Below are positions 13,601 to 28,189 of a stretch of 64,000 nucleotides of DNA, in pieces. The notes under the pieces are model-generated. The model saw nothing but the letters and a program-made list of their open reading frames with translations. It was not told the origin of the DNA and did not search any database. Origin of the DNA: Fratercula arctica (taxonomy: Eukaryota; Chordata; Aves; Charadriiformes; Alcidae); NCBI GenBank assembly GCA_947846985.1, contig CANTUZ010000004.1:3710927-3774926 (forward strand), given 5' to 3'. The position numbers and the translations under genes are program-made. The first letter of the stretch is position 1; every line of letters starts with the position of its first letter.

Positions 13601-16600
13601 TGCTTTTGAATTCCCAGTATCATTTACGGCAAGGGAGGCACCAAAATATCCATGACACTTGAGTCTCATTTCAAAAATAATTGAACCTTCCTACATTCTT
13701 GGGTCGAACATTTTTCTCTAGAACACAGTATTTCAGGCAAATGAGATATTTTGCAAATGATCTTTGGAACCCGACACCCACTACTTTTGAAATCACAGGA
13801 GAGATGTAAGAAAAAACTATCACCAACTGCACATAAAAACCTTACCAGTTTCAGCATCCTTACGCAGCACTGTGTCCCATTACCTTAGGTTCTACCACTC
13901 CTCTTACTCCCTTTCTCCCGCCTCTTCCACCGTTTTGTACCACAAACTGCACTCGAACTTTCTACTCTGCACTTGCCAAATAAATCTCCAAGTAAGCCTC
14001 AACATCTTAATTCACAAAATCAAGGGTTTTTTTTCCCCCCAATCAAGCGTTTTATTACTTGACGTCTACCCATCCAAAATTCAGGATGGAAAAGCGGAGA
14101 AGGAAGGGATGTTGCTCTTTTTCTTACTGTTTTGGGGGGTTCCCCTATGTTCTTTACCATAATCAGTGGTTCCACAGAAGAACCATTCAGTGGTAGCTTC
14201 CCTCCATTCTCTCAGCGTTTCTCTGTCATTTGAACACCATGTAGAGTTTAGTTCGTAACGTAGCTGAAAACACATTATGAAAAGCATATGATGTACATTG
14301 CAGGTATAGAGGTTCACAGACCAAGTGGAAGTCTGCGGCTTCATACAGGCACACTGACACACTGTACCTTCACAGCATAACACCTGGCAATACATTTAAA
14401 TACTCACGTACGCAGGGACTCGCGCACAATCCCAGTTTCATTTGTAAATATGCTAAATAGAACGTATCCTTTCAAAACCTGCAAAACATCAACTTTCTGC
14501 CACCAACCTAGGCATTTAGAGGCAGTTCTTCTCAAGGCAGAGACCCACAAAGGACAGCAAGTACTTACAAAACCACATCTCTCCATAAAGCTCATACTGG
14601 TCAAGTGCCTATTTATGCATTCCTCTGTGTGTCTCTTGACTCTCACAAATACTGCAAACACAACCTACACATTTTTCAAACCTGGCTACTGCTGACAAAA
14701 ATGTGCAATTTCAACACTGAAGAAACTAAGCCACACATTTAGAAATCTAAATTTGGATTTTAGGGTCTGACTTCATGCTCAAAATTGAAAGCGCCAATTA
14801 GTAAATTCAAGATTTAATGCCAGAAATAAGGCATTCGAGCCAGTAATTACCTGCATTAAGTATAACCAGGAGAGCATTCCACTTGGTACCGTAACAACAC
14901 AGATACTGTGGCACATTTTATTTTATTGCTTTCGATTCTACTTCGAGGAGAGCTTTATAAAAAATAACGCAACAAAATAACTTGCATTCTCTCCACTTCT
15001 ATACCCACACGGCCTCTGTAGCAGAATTAACATTTTTCTGAAATGCAACCTCATCCCAGAATTCAAAAATCAAGTTGTATTATTACCAAGAACAAAACTT
15101 CAGCAAACAAAATCGTGTCTTTACTTAATGTTTCTGTCTGAAAATAACATTCTCTGCGCAACTGACTCCTTATAACGTAAAGAATCAGGCCAGTATTCTT
15201 ACTGCTGATGCACACAGAAAACCACAGACAAAAAGTTTTGAATATAAACTCCTGCAGTAAGAACATGAGTGAAAAGCATTTATTGCCCCTTGAAATAGCA
15301 TTCTTGATTAACGTGCCTTATTCAAAACAGACTAATATTAATCAAATTACTCTCACCAACTTCAAGTGTGCTCAGAGTGAGTTATGAACCCCAAATCTCC
15401 CTTTGAACAATCTAATTGGTAAATCATTAAGAACAGTTATTCTCTTATTCTTTAAATACTGAAAGGTGAGATAAGCTCCAGACAGACACGTGATTTTAAA
15501 TGCAATCTCTTTCAAATCGCCACTTAGAGTACCCCATTTGAAAAATAACTAATCGTAGCTGTCCGCAATTACGAAATGACGTTTCTCATCCTGCCGACCA
15601 CATCAAGTCACCGAAGCACTTCCAAAGCAAAGATCTGAAGCACTTCCAGGACAAAGTGCTGCACGGCCGGTTGACTCCATGTACCAAGCTTGGTCACGAG
15701 TGCTGATCAAATATTACCAGGAAACCACATCACATGTTTTTGCCTCATTCCACTTGTCCACCTTCCAGCTGCCTCCCCACCCCAGCCATCCTTCCCTTCC
15801 GGAGAATGGACGCTCCCAACACCTACAGAGTAAACGTCCTGCACTGCACCGCGACTGATACACAACTTCTTACCCAGCCGTATTTACAAGGAAAAAGTGG
15901 AGGACATGTGGTCATTCTCCTGAAGATGGTTTTACTCTCCTATTGCCAGGTGTTTTATACTTAAAAACTTCAAGCGACAGCTGTTACACTGGCACACGAC
16001 AGTTCTGCCTGACTTCACTGAGCTTCAGGTAACACCCACAGTCGCTGAGAATGTGTTTAAATAAATAAATAAATGCATCCCCACAAAAAAGATTCAATAA
16101 GGACCCACAAACATGGACAGGCAGATGAGAGAGGAAAAAAAGCAGAGACTGGAGAAAAAGTGCACAAAGACCTGAAGGAGAAAGGACGGACAACCGAAAG
16201 ACTGAAGAAAAAGCAGCTCCTGCCCTCAAGCTTCAAGAAGGAAGAGCAGCAGCTTTGAAGGCGGGCAACAGTTTCAAAGCAGCTCCACTGGTCCTTCATG
16301 GCTAGATCAGAAGACAGAAGGTTTCCCCGCTCTCCTGAGCATCTTCCTCTTCCTGTTGTTACACATGGCTACGTAACACTTGTGAAGCCAGACAGATTTT
16401 AGAACTTTCTGAAGCCACGTACAGAGAGAAAAACGCGGTTTCAGGACTCGATCACACAGACAGTTTTATCCACAGATATTAGCCAAAGGTGCTGAGATCC
16501 CTACAGATCCTTGCTTCCAGTACTAAGCATTCTGAAAAAATAAATTTAATTATGAGGGAAAAGCATCGATATGGATACTCAGGGATGTGTTTTGATATTA

Positions 16601-17745
16601 GGGGAGAGGCAACTGGGAAGATTTTGAGAAATCAGGCCTAAAAGGAACACCTATTTTTCAGATTTTACTTGATCTGAAAACATTTTTTCTAATTAAAAAA
16701 AGCTAATGACTAAATACATTTCTAGTTTAGTATGATTGGTGAGGTCAGGAGACAGTTAACAAAGAAAAAAAATCATAGTGCCTCTTGGAGATTAATGATC
16801 AGCTCTAAGCAATCAAATCCAAACAACAATTATTTATAGACTAACACAAACGCATGACAGCATCCCTCCTCCAGGATGTTGGATTATTTCAACATTATGT
16901 GCTTGATTCCTTCCAGTAAATGTACAATAAATGCTGCGTTATCAAAACCAGCTAAATTCTCAAGTACATTCACTCACAGCATATCACCCTCCCCGAGGAT
17001 GCTGGGAAGGTGCCACGCTTCCGAGTTGTCACGTAGTGTGTAACACAGAGTTTCTCAAAGTTTTTTTCATTCATGTCACAAGCTTCTAGGGATCACTGCC
17101 CATGCACAGATCTTCTTCCTCTTTGTTTCCATTCCCCATTCCCATTTCTCACACTAAATGAGGAGAAGGTAGTTTGCAGCGATTCCAGCTGGTTTCATTC
17201 TCACGCCCGAGAGGAACTCAGCTTTTTGCCAGCAAGGAAAAGGAAGGGATCCGTCCTCCTCAGCTCACCTTCTCCCAACCACCTCTGAATCCACTCACCA
17301 CTGACCCCTAAATCCCACCACAACAGGTCCACGACCAGCAACGCGTCATCTTTCAGATGAAAAGAATGCCTCAGCTGTAAGCTGCCTAGCAAAATAAAAA
17401 ATTATTTTAAACCAGAAACTCCCTGTGTCACACTTCCCACTAATAAGCATTTTCTCCAAAAAAAATAACACCACCAGCAAATTTATGACCAGGTGCGCCC
17501 TAAAGGTCTCAAAAGTTGAAGTATGAAACAAGCTTATTCAGCATAGAAATTGCTGAGCACATCTTGCATGCTGTCATTTCACTGAAGTAATACAATCTCC
17601 TTTAGTAGTTATTAGACTTAACTTCAGTTAAGAAAGAGAGGGGGGGAAAAAAAAACCCTTCTGGATTGCCTCGGGGATGATACATCTTAAAACTCAAGTA
17701 ATACAACTGCTAAATATTGGAAGTTCATAGCTTCTCTTAAAAAGC
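6554..17745. other. Intron 2 stretch without recognised genes
   Basis: AT-rich single-copy-looking sequence. All six frames are broken by stops; the longest frames are around 100 codons and lack family resemblance. It contains the T28 run, a shorter T14 run near 8034, and AC-rich tracts. Nothing else is recognised. Confidence 0.7.
7585..7612. repeat. T28 homopolymer
   Basis: Twenty-eight consecutive T in intron 2. No retrotransposon body that I can recognise is attached to it. Confidence 0.85.
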
Positions 17746-17880
17746 CACAGAATCATAGAAAGGTTTGGGTTGGAAGGGGCCTTAAAGACCATCCAGTTCC
17801 AACCCCCTGCCCTGGGCAGGGACACCTCCCACCAGACCAGGTTGCTCCAAGCCCCGTCCAGCCTGGATGTCCCCTTACAA
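17746..17880 (-). mobile_element. CR1 3' tail, short fragment (antisense)
   Basis: Begins ACAGAATCATAGAAAGG, then TTTGGGTTGGAAGGGGCC, and CAACCCCCTGCCCTGGG, and breaks off after CAGCCTGGATGTCCCC. It is the reverse complement of about 135 bp of a CR1 3' end. It lies inside CAMK2D intron 2 in the same orientation as the gene. Confidence 0.92.
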
Positions 17881-20800
17881 GAGGTAGTTTGACATAAGAA
17901 AGTTATTCTGGTGATCTTCCTAACTAAATTTCAAATGAGGTTTTAAAAAAATAAAACTATACAGATTTAAGAGTTTGACGAATGAAACAAATGAAAAGCC
18001 TGTGTGGCTGTATATGCACGTATGTGCATATTGTTTCTCCAGCCACCCTGGCAGGGATTCCCCCTTCACATCCCTGATTAACACTCGACTCGTTTATAAA
18101 GCCACTGCAGAAAAACGACACGTTTCCTAGGAAGCATCGCAGCCCAGTACAGCGCTGTGAGGGTAACACCAGACACACGAAACTGCTGTTACCAAGGTCT
18201 ACTTGGCAGACAAGTCGACAAAGTCTCTCTTAAAGAGACTTTGGTTCAACGTGAGCTTGCACTTCAGTGGATGTCACGCAAAGAAATTCCCAGATTTCAG
18301 AGGGGCGAGCCATAGATTAGGCAGCTAACTGGCTAAAGCAACAGCTATGAATTATGAACAGTTAACTCCTCTATTTATACCTAGAAGCATTAGTATAGAA
18401 GATGAACCTGTTTCATTTGATGCCATACGATATAATGTTATTAGTAGAAAACAAATCTTAACTGCTACAGATCAATTTTAAACCATTATACTAAAAAAAA
18501 AAAATCCTGTACAGCTAACCTGTAATAAGTACTTTAATCCAAACTTGATTACCTAGGAAATTCTCATTGTAAAATAATACAATTTAAACAGTGATGTCTG
18601 TTTCCATTTAAAAAGTCGTAAGACCAACATTCAACTGGAACAAAATATACTTCTTATTCATTTGTTTATGGTAAAATAAGGTAATCCAACAATAATTAAA
18701 AAGCCGTAAGGCCTAGCCAGTTATAATTCAGTCAGAATGTCACTTAAGGTACACAGCACTACCACCAAAATGAAAGAAATACACTAATAGAGAGGTATGG
18801 TCAGCTGACGCGACTGATTTAATTACACATTCATTTTATATATTTAATTAATCAAACAGATTAATCAAACGACTTTCCTCTGGCAGAAGATGAAAATGAA
18901 CTACTAAATGGGGGGACAGGGGGAACCACTACCAGGAGATGAAAAGATAGAGAGCCTAAAAATCAATTTCTCTGTAACAAAAGCACAACAGACCAAAATG
19001 TTGTGCAATGTTGGCAACGGACCACTCTGCAGACAAGGCCCGGGGAAAGTTATATGTGAAAACAGGCATTTTTGACCAGAACTAGGCCAACAAGCGTTCA
19101 ACATACTGAAATTTTCCGGACAAAAAGCTAGGAAGAGTCATAAAAAGGTCTCATTCCTCACTGCATAAAAGATTCGGCTGTTCTAACCGCACATTTCAAT
19201 GCTTTGCCTGAAGCAGCCGCTATCTGATTGACCCACGTCTATTTTATGCCTTAGAAAAGATGCGCAGAAAGTTTTGTTGCGCATCTAGCGGTGACGTCTC
19301 GGTAAGAGAGGCCGAACAGAACACGTCTGTTTAGTTGCTACCTGCGTTAGCTGCAAACGGCCCAAGATCTGCCTTTCCTTTGGGGAGCCCTCTGAAATTC
19401 ATACAGGGAGAAAGAACACCGCTGAGCCTCTTTTAATAACCTGAAAAAGCTATCTGATACATTAATCATGACAATTGCTAACATGAACTAAAGGGATGAA
19501 GAATCCTTTGCAATAACAGCAGTATATTAGTAAGATAAACGGTATACCTATAAACTGCTGCTCATCACTTAAAATAAATGAATCTTAGAGTGTTTCTCAG
19601 CGTTTCAGAAAAATGCTTACCTCGTTAAAATCCTTCTGAAAAATGACATGTTTGTATGCAACTACGGAGATTAATCTAAGCGATACACAAAATTACAGTG
19701 AATAACAAACTTATTGAGAGCTTCAGCAATGCATAATTTTAACAACAATAATTAAGCAGAACTCAGTGACTAAAGCATTCATTAGGAGCCACTGAATGTA
19801 TCACAGTTCATAGTTCAGAAATAACACGCGTTTTGCTGTCAAGCAAGCCAAGCATTTCTTGGCTAAGTGAAAAATTAGAATTTTCATTTAAACCAGAGTC
19901 TCTCCCCATGCCTTTTAAAAATTTTTATTATACTGACACAAACATTTATAACACTGGTGAAACACCAGAGAATTTTTTTAAAAAATAAATCATTTATCCA
20001 TTGTTTGGATTAAAATACAGTGATTTGTACACATTTAAATTATCAGGTCTGCTACAAAGGACAGTTGATAATTAGTCTGTCCAAAACTTCTAATTTTAGA
20101 ATAGATTTGGATAAGGGCCATGAAGAGTCCTATCATTCTATTGCTTTATAAATGCCACAGAAAGTAAATAAGGATACAAGTTTAAGTATCCGTAATGCCT
20201 AGCTGAAGACCCACAGTAGAAAAATAATACTTAAAAAAAGAGAACCTCCCCCCAAAAAAGCGTCTGAAATGCAAACCAATTCACAACTGTTACCAAATGA
20301 TAATCTCATCTAACCTTCCTTTCTTGGTTTATTTATAATAATTTTTAAAATCTACTTTGGCTACTAGCAGAATGGATAATATTCTGATCCACTTTCAGTT
20401 AAGGAGCCTTTGATCCAAAAGGAAACTAACACTACATAACTACGTAATTACATAATACATAATTATAATAATTATCTATTTATTTCTCCCTCCAGACTAA
20501 CGAATCCAAGAACCAACTGGTCCCAAGCTGAAGTTCTCCTACTGTACGAGGCTGCTCAGCTCACCTGAACTCTCCTATGTAGATCTGAACTCTCACTTGC
20601 GCATACAACTTCTCTAAGCTACATGTCACTAACCAACCTTTGCTCATATTGATATTAATTTAAATACTCTTGTACGCACATACCGCCGTAAGTAAGGTCT
20701 TAAATATTCTTTGTCAATATTTGACTCTCTGGGCTCGTTTACTCCATGTAAACAGCAGAGTTAAAATGCCTACCCCCTCCCAAGGCCATAAAATTATTTT

Positions 20801-23648
20801 TCATCAACTATTTTACAACGTAATACATACTGCAGACATTTTTAGGGCTATAGTTTTGGAGGTTCGTAATTTTTCCCCACCAAGCCAACCAACATTTCTG
20901 AAGCGAGAACAGCAACTGGACACTAAGAAGCTGCCTGCATGTCAAAACATGCCTGAAACCAATTCCAGTGCACAACTGAGTGCAAGCTGCTGGCTGCACT
21001 GCGTTACTTTTGTGTACAGCAGTCCATAGATAATGGAGGGAATCAACTACTGTATATAAATTTCAATTCTTGTGTAAGCTTTCAGCCACGTTGGCTCTAT
21101 CCTTAAGTTTTTACAATTAGTCCTTTTTTCTCGCCTGTATTTAAAGAAAATAATGTCAAGGTTTTCCAGGTAATTTGGCAACCCTCATGCGAGAGAGTTG
21201 TTTGTAACCCACTAATCCCATTGCATTGACCAGTATTTTCCTTATTTACAGAATTAATACTTTAATTCACCACGCTAAATGAGCCGTGGCTGGATTATAC
21301 AATGCTGATTTACTCTAAAGTATGTACATAACTAGATGCTATTAAGCAACTCATTTTCTTCATCATTCTCAACCTATCGGGAGACTTCCAAAAGGTGAGA
21401 AGTTTGGGCCTTGGCATCGCACCAGCGTTTTAACATCTCATCTGACATTTGCTGTACAAAAACAGGAGACTGCCACAAAGAAAGGCAAGCTGACCTTTTG
21501 GTCCCGGTGTAAGAGAAACAGCTGTACAAAACCCAAATTAATAGGTTTACACAACGCAACATCATCAAATGAAACAAATGAGTACTTAAAATTCAATTCA
21601 ATTATCTAAGCAGTTTATCTGGACAGCATTTTATTCATGTCCCCACTTGACATGTTCACAGCTATTTTAAATACAAACAAGCTTAGAGAAAACACATGGT
21701 AGTTTTTGTTTGCTTTGACGTTGTTAAGCAACTGGAAGTTTATCAGGTTGCTGCAGCCAATTAATTGTTCATCCCAACTTAGCAGAAGGCAAGATCAACG
21801 GGTCAAACCCCCAAATAGCTTTAAGCTCTGCACGTAAGGCTTTGCTTGCTGCAATCCAGAGAGGGCTCTGGTTAACTCCCACGGGGAAAACAAAACAACA
21901 AAAAAAAGCCCTCACACCTTCACTGAAATTTCCCTCTGCATTTGTACTTGTTTTTTCGGTGGAGAAGAAACCACCAGGAGAACGTAAGCTCTTCTGCTGT
22001 AGGAATCCATCAACAGCTCCAAACGGAAATAGCAACAGCCGATCTGAATTCCCTATGCCACGCTGTACGAAAGCCGAAGCAGAGCACACATAAGAAGAAA
22101 TAACTTTGCCCAACACCACCCCAGCTGGGGCTGCTTTATGTTACTGCATGTACAATGGCTTTAGGAGCTGTATTTTCCCTTCATTCGACTGCAGAAGAAG
22201 GGCCATCACTATATATAACACATTAGCATAGCTCAGGAAAGCAAAGCAGCAACTGAGGCTGGTTTGTTTTAATAGGTACACATTGTACCAACTTACCAGT
22301 AAAGACACACCAGTCCACAGAGCCCATCATCCCATTTTCTCATGATTTTCATAAATGATTACACTGGGCAACATTTTTAAGGGCACGTTGAGACTACGTT
22401 CTTTTTAATTAGGGATCTCACTAAGAAAAAACGCGATGCTCCAGAGAATTAACCAACAAGTCGAGGTTCGGCACCTAACAGGAAACATCAGCTTGCGAAG
22501 TTATACAGGAAATAAGAGTCTCATGCTGAATATTACTGATTTCTCCAGATCCCATGTAGCTCTTCAGGTAAACTAACGTCCTCCAACCCCTTCTGATTTC
22601 CAAGCTGTACTTCTGAACCACGACGGCGCTACGTGGGATACAGCGAGACCTCTGTCACTTAGCTAAGTTACCCGATGTCAAGAAACATCCTGAAAAGGCT
22701 AGAGAATTCAGCGTACAGAAGATAGCGAAGGTGCAGCATGTAAGAGAGTAACATAATCTCACTACTGCATGGTTAAACTGCTGTAAAATTAATAAAGGTT
22801 CTCCCCTGCCCTTAAGTATTTGTCCAGAGCATAATAACGTGAGATAATATCAACCATCTCTCACGGAAGATTCTAAGTTCAGCCCTTCACTTCTAAATTA
22901 CTTCAATAAACACGAGAAATTTAAACACGCTTACCTCTTTCAGACTCACGCCTTCCATCCTCCTTATCCCCACTTCTATTTTCTTCGCTATTAAACTACT
23001 TCAAGAACTTTAATTTCCAGTTTCCCTCAGCAAAGAGAATTCCAGGCCACAGTCTGACAGTTTGCTTAATGGGCTGGATACCATACAGACAGCACTTCTA
23101 TTTAAAGATAGATTTTTAATTGCCCACTCATATCTCAGTTTAACGTATCTGCAGTTAGGGGTCATGTGTCAATATTTCTGCTTATAGCTCAAATTAGATA
23201 GTTCAAAAGGTCTAATGGGATGCAGAAGAACGGATTCCAGACTGAACAAAACTGTCTATTCATCAGTAACAATGAGATTTTACTCCTTTATCTCTTTTCT
23301 AATGGGTCTAAAAATACAAAATAAAAATCTGAAATATAACAGATCAAAATAAAATGTGCGTTCTGATAGCAATTAAACGTTGCATGTCCATGCATTTTAA
23401 AACTTTCCACCTACCACCTAATTATTTGTGAACTCAGGCTTCAGCACATCAAACTGCTCTCAGAAGGATGTTCACAAGAAGGCTACAGTTGGTTTTCTTC
23501 TATGCACCTCTCTGACAATTAATTCCCTGGTGCAAACGCTCTGTCAGCTACACCGATTTTTGGAAGTAATACTCCACAGGCTTTCAAAACCAGTTGTGAT
23601 ATCCCATTAAAGTAGACAGGCGTCTTCCTCTCTATATCTGGGAGACCA

Positions 23649-23685
23649 GGGGGGAGAGAGAGGGAGGGAGACACAGAGAGAGAAT
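23649..23685. repeat. GA-rich simple repeat
   Basis: A purine tract of GAGA and GGGA units. Confidence 0.75.
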
Positions 23686-24819
23686 CTAAACAGAGAGGAA
23701 AAAGGGTGTCTTACTGCCATCTTTCATTGAGTGATATACGGAAAAGACTTCATTGCAAAAATCCTAAAAGGAAGTTGAAGTTAACAGCTGAAGAAAAAAT
23801 AAACACTGCACAGCAGAAGAACCTGGAAGGACTGGCCATGCTTACTGCTACACAGTAGAGAAACCCAACAGTGAAAGAAAACAGCAAAGATCCAAAGGAA
23901 AAACACCAGGGTGAAAATACTGTCAAAAGCAAATACTTTAAATCCGGACTCAATGAAGACAAATCAAGTATTAATAGAACTGGGATGTCACCCAAGGATT
24001 CAGACCAGGTTGAAACATGGAGGGCTTAAGCTCAAAAACCATTCCAGGAGCCACCAAGAAAAAGCCTCTTTAAACGAGAGCGAGTTAACCTTTGATCAGT
24101 AAAGCTTGCCTAACTCACATTCACTCAGTGTTGAAATTATTTGGCTCTTCAGATGACTCTGGAGATTAGCACATCAGTAAACAGCCAGTACAGTGACCAT
24201 GTTGAGAAGCGTTTTTATTAAGGCTAGAAGACTCGTTAAGGTAGCTTTGCTGAAAATCACATTACGATCATACCCAGGAGGGGAAAAAGAAAACCCAACA
24301 AAAAACCAACCCACCTCTAAGCAATAATTATTACATTTTAGATTATGAACTATCATGAATATCTGGATAATTTGCCTGCATTTGACCAAGCTTTTGAGGA
24401 GCTGGAGGGACTTTCTATTTATTTACCTTTTTTGTCATTCAACCTGAACAGTTGCTAGTACTGAATGTATATGGTAGTAATAGGATAAAAATGCCTAAAA
24501 AATGTAAAGGTGTAAATTTAATTCATTCAAATTAAGGAAGAAGGCCTCTGGTAGAGAACCTGTTAAAAAAAAAAAAAAAGCCTACAAAGCTAAGTCATTC
24601 ACTGAGCTACAGTGAATACACTGGCAGTTTTCAATCACTAGGTATCAGAATCACACAGTTCAATACCTACACTGAAAGTTTAAAGATATTTACATTCTTT
24701 TTAACACAACTATTGATGAATGTGTTACTCCTCTGCTCTGCTTAATAAGTTTGGTTGACATTTGGCTGGTGCTTCCTTACGACCTATAAGCATAACCCGC
24801 CCAAGGGGGAGAGAGAGGG

Positions 24820-24848
24820 AAAAAAAAAAAAAGAAAAAAAAAGAAAAG
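24820..24848. repeat. A-rich tract
   Basis: A-runs interrupted by single G, directly after a GAGAGAGGG stretch. Confidence 0.75.
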
Positions 24849-27800
24849 TTTTGAGTGAAGGACAGACTAGGAAGAATTATTATTCAGTTCCTTCAGGCTA
24901 GGTAAAATCTCTTCTTTAATCTCCAGAAGAACAGTAATCAAAAAACATAGCAGCTTCTCCTGTAAGTTTAAAAGGAGTCAAGCACTCATTCTGCCTGGAT
25001 AGAAAAGAAGAAAGTTCCTCTTCAGAAGCATATTCGGTTCCTCCACGATACGTGAGAACTACAGTGTTTCCCATTCACCTTCCTCCACCAGCAGTTCAGC
25101 AAGATTTTGGTTCGCAATTTGGGCAGAAGATTTCGAAGTTTCTTGAGGAAGTTTTTCAATTGTCCACTTTCCTCTAGAGGAACTGTTATTTTTTTCTGTT
25201 GCATTTTTGGTTTTGTTTCCTCCCCGCGCCCCCTTCCTCTTCCAAATCCAAAGAGCTCACTCAGCGTGTTTCATTGCACTTCTGAAATTTCCAAAACTTA
25301 ACAAATCTTTTCACCTCTTGACTTATTCAGAAAGAGATGTTACTTCACCCAATTACCCCAAAAGGAGCTTTTCTGTCTTACCCATGTCAAAATTTGTGAA
25401 GTTAACAAGGTAATCACCCAGAATATCTAGCTTCGTTTACAAGTATAAAACTCATAGAATTATTTTATCCAAACTCACTAGTCTTCTTTGAAATTATTCT
25501 GTTACCCAGTGATATTCTGTCATCCCAAGCGAAACAATGGAGACCAAGGCTGCTGGCGTAACAGTGAAAAGTTTCATAAAGAGGAAGCATGCTGGGAAGT
25601 CTAAGAACTCACAAAATTATTTACTAGGTAGCATCACCGAAGCCTTGCTTACACCACCGCTTTTAAAACAAGTTTAAGAGCAATGACGTTTCTGCTTTTG
25701 GCAAAAAGACTAGACATATTTCCCAGCTTTGCCAGAAAGGTAAGAGCAGCTAGGATAGACTTCTTTAAAATAACCGAATATTAATAGCTCGGCAATTTCT
25801 TTAAGAAGAACAGTTTATGCACAGAAATAATAGCTGAAGAACTTCCTCCGAAGATTTGTACATCTATACAGTAACTAATGATAGCTTACAGGCACACTTA
25901 AATATAGAAGGAACGGTAGCCTGAATATTTAATGTGAAAATGACCTTAAGCTACACGAGGGAGACTTCTCAATGAAAACTGAAGTGGTAATTTCTGCTTT
26001 TCAGTTCAGTATATGTTTCAGAGACTGTTGTTCTTATCTTTTACACGTGCTTTTTACTGTCCATCCAAAAAGCATCATTGGATTTGAACCCAAACAGTCG
26101 TCTTTCCAAAGAGTTTCTTGTGATGAGGTGGTATATTTAAACATATACTACATGACTATAGCAAGAAAACATCTTCCTCATGTTACAGTCCGACTCCTAG
26201 AATGAATGTGTTCGTGTGGTAATTCTGTGCAGCACAAGGACATTTTCCATCCCTTGAAGGTTGACTCCGTAGTGTCATGGCAAAGCACCATAAGGAACGT
26301 GAAGCAGCTAATAAGTTTTCACAGCTTTCTAACATCGTAAGTTAAAACACCCACGCTCTTGTGCCGTCCTCGCCCCCTCCATTTGCTCTTTTCTCCTGCT
26401 GCGTTTTCTTTATGTTCACAAGCCACCTCTGTCTTACGCAGAACGTAGAAACGTAGGAAGAGGGGTGAGAAAAAAACCTAGCAGGGCTATTGCTTACAAG
26501 AAACAAACATCCCATAGGATCATCTTGCAAAATTTAGGCACCCAATAGTTCAATTTCCTTACGAGACAAATAAGCCTGTAAAAGCCTACACAAATATCCA
26601 TTTCAGCCCTTTAAGAAGGCATACGTTGCTAATGCTGTACCTATAAATATCTTGAGGGAATAGTCGTGAAGGAAGAGGCCTGTGCAGAGCAACTAAGGAG
26701 CTTATCAGACAGAAATAATCCCTTTCAGGAACACGCAAAGACATTGAGAAAGGTGAACAAGCATTGCAAGACGTGTATTTCACGGAGAACATGTGGCACC
26801 TCTGTAGCAGCAGATCTGAAAGCTAGGAACCACGGCAAGCATCCTATGGCAGACTCTCCTTAAGAGGAGGTCAATTTGGTAATCTCCACCGCACGACACC
26901 TCCCTCCCTCCCTCCCAGTAATTGCATCACTGACAAATCTCACTGCACACAAGAAGACATCATCCCAGGCAGAAGCACGGCTCGCTTCTCAAACGAGTAT
27001 TTTGCTGCAGTTAAGCTGCACCTTATTCCCTGACTCTCAAGAAAAATTCTGTCAGAAATAATATTGTTTAAAGAAAGATGTTTCATGGTCGCATGATCAA
27101 ACAGTCTGTTTAAATACAGCCTGCCAAAACTTAAGAGCATTAGTACAAGAAGCCAAACAGCCTTTCACCTTTCATCACCGTTACCCTTCCCCCCCATTAG
27201 TAAAATACTTAATATTTTCAACATCAGTTTTTCAGTTTTTAATCTCGACCAAAGCATTTCATCCTCTTCAAATGCTGAACAGTGCTCTAGGATATTTTTA
27301 GTCAACTAATGGCACAAAAATTATTCCATTTGAAGAATGTTTCATTATGGCATATGGCATAAAGACCAAGAAGTAACACAGGTTAATGCCATATTACACA
27401 GACATCAGAAGTAGTTCATTGCCGAAGATAAAAATACTTTTTAATCACTTGGTTTTGAAACATCTTAGAGTAAGACAGAAGCCTACATTTCCCTTCTGTG
27501 TTGTTGTCAAAACTCAGAGATGCTAATCCAGAACAAGACATTCTGGTACTACACCTCAGCCCTTTCAAATTTTTGATGTATTTTATATAATAGCGTTTAT
27601 AAGTGAAGCTTATAGGGACTGGCATGTTTGTGCCATGTCAGCAGCAAGGGAAAATATTACTCATCGTATCACTGTAGAAGACCCTTAACTTGATTACCCC
27701 TGAAGCTGTAGAAGCTACAATTGAAGCAGGCTACCAGCAAGGTGCCAAATATGCGTATCTTGCTTGTTATTCTGTTAAACATTACACAGTTGTTAGAAAA

Positions 27801-28117
27801 ATCTCTCAGTCTGCTTCCCAGTGCTACCTGCAAAGAATTTACCCCCCCTCTATGTCCCAAAAGGAGGGGCAAGAAAGAGACATAAAAGTTTAACAGGAAA
27901 ATGATTTAATCAAACCAGTAATCAGTTGACCGCTTGCCCAGAAAGTTCACACAAGAGCACACGGAAAGGACAACCAACCTCAGTTAAGATCCGAGAACAG
28001 GAATCTCATTTCTTTTCCTTCCTCTCAACAGCAAACTTCCCACATGGCTTTTTAGTTAATGGCCACATTTTAATAAGATTTTCAGTATTATTACATATTA
28101 AAAAAAATAGTAGAGAT

Positions 28118-28189
28118 GCTCAGTTCTACCATTAATAAATCGCTCAGTTCTATCATTAATAACTTGCTCGGTTCTATCATTAATAAATT
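28118..28189. repeat. Three-copy 24-bp minisatellite
   Basis: Three consecutive 24-bp units begin at 28118, 28142 and 28166 (GCTCAGTTCTACCATTAATA and close variants), with only a few differences. Read on the minus strand the unit gives an eight-residue repeat (INDRTE-type), but it sits in a chance ORF of intron 2. Confidence 0.92.

Larger units (their letters stand above)
17881..28117. other. Intron 2 stretch without recognised genes
   Basis: AT-rich throughout, with especially AT-rich blocks at 18350-18900 and 19900-20480. It includes a 13-bp-period direct repeat of ATTAATCAAAC (18847-18857 and 18860-18870), a homeodomain-like motif. Open frames of 116-119 codons at 20670-21029 (plus) and 21769-22119 (minus) look like chance. 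Confidence 0.65.

Noticed and set aside
17900..17925. TTCTGGTGATCTT as a possible reverse complement of the start of CAMK2D exon 3
   Set aside because: Read on the minus strand it gives HQNNFL and not the conserved HQKLEREAR, so it is a chance match.
20670..21029. 119-codon plus-strand open frame in intron 2
   Set aside because: Antisense to the gene, no domain resemblance and ordinary intronic composition.
21769..22119. 116-codon minus-strand open frame in intron 2
   Set aside because: No recognisable family and no splice context matching CaMKII; it fits a chance ORF.
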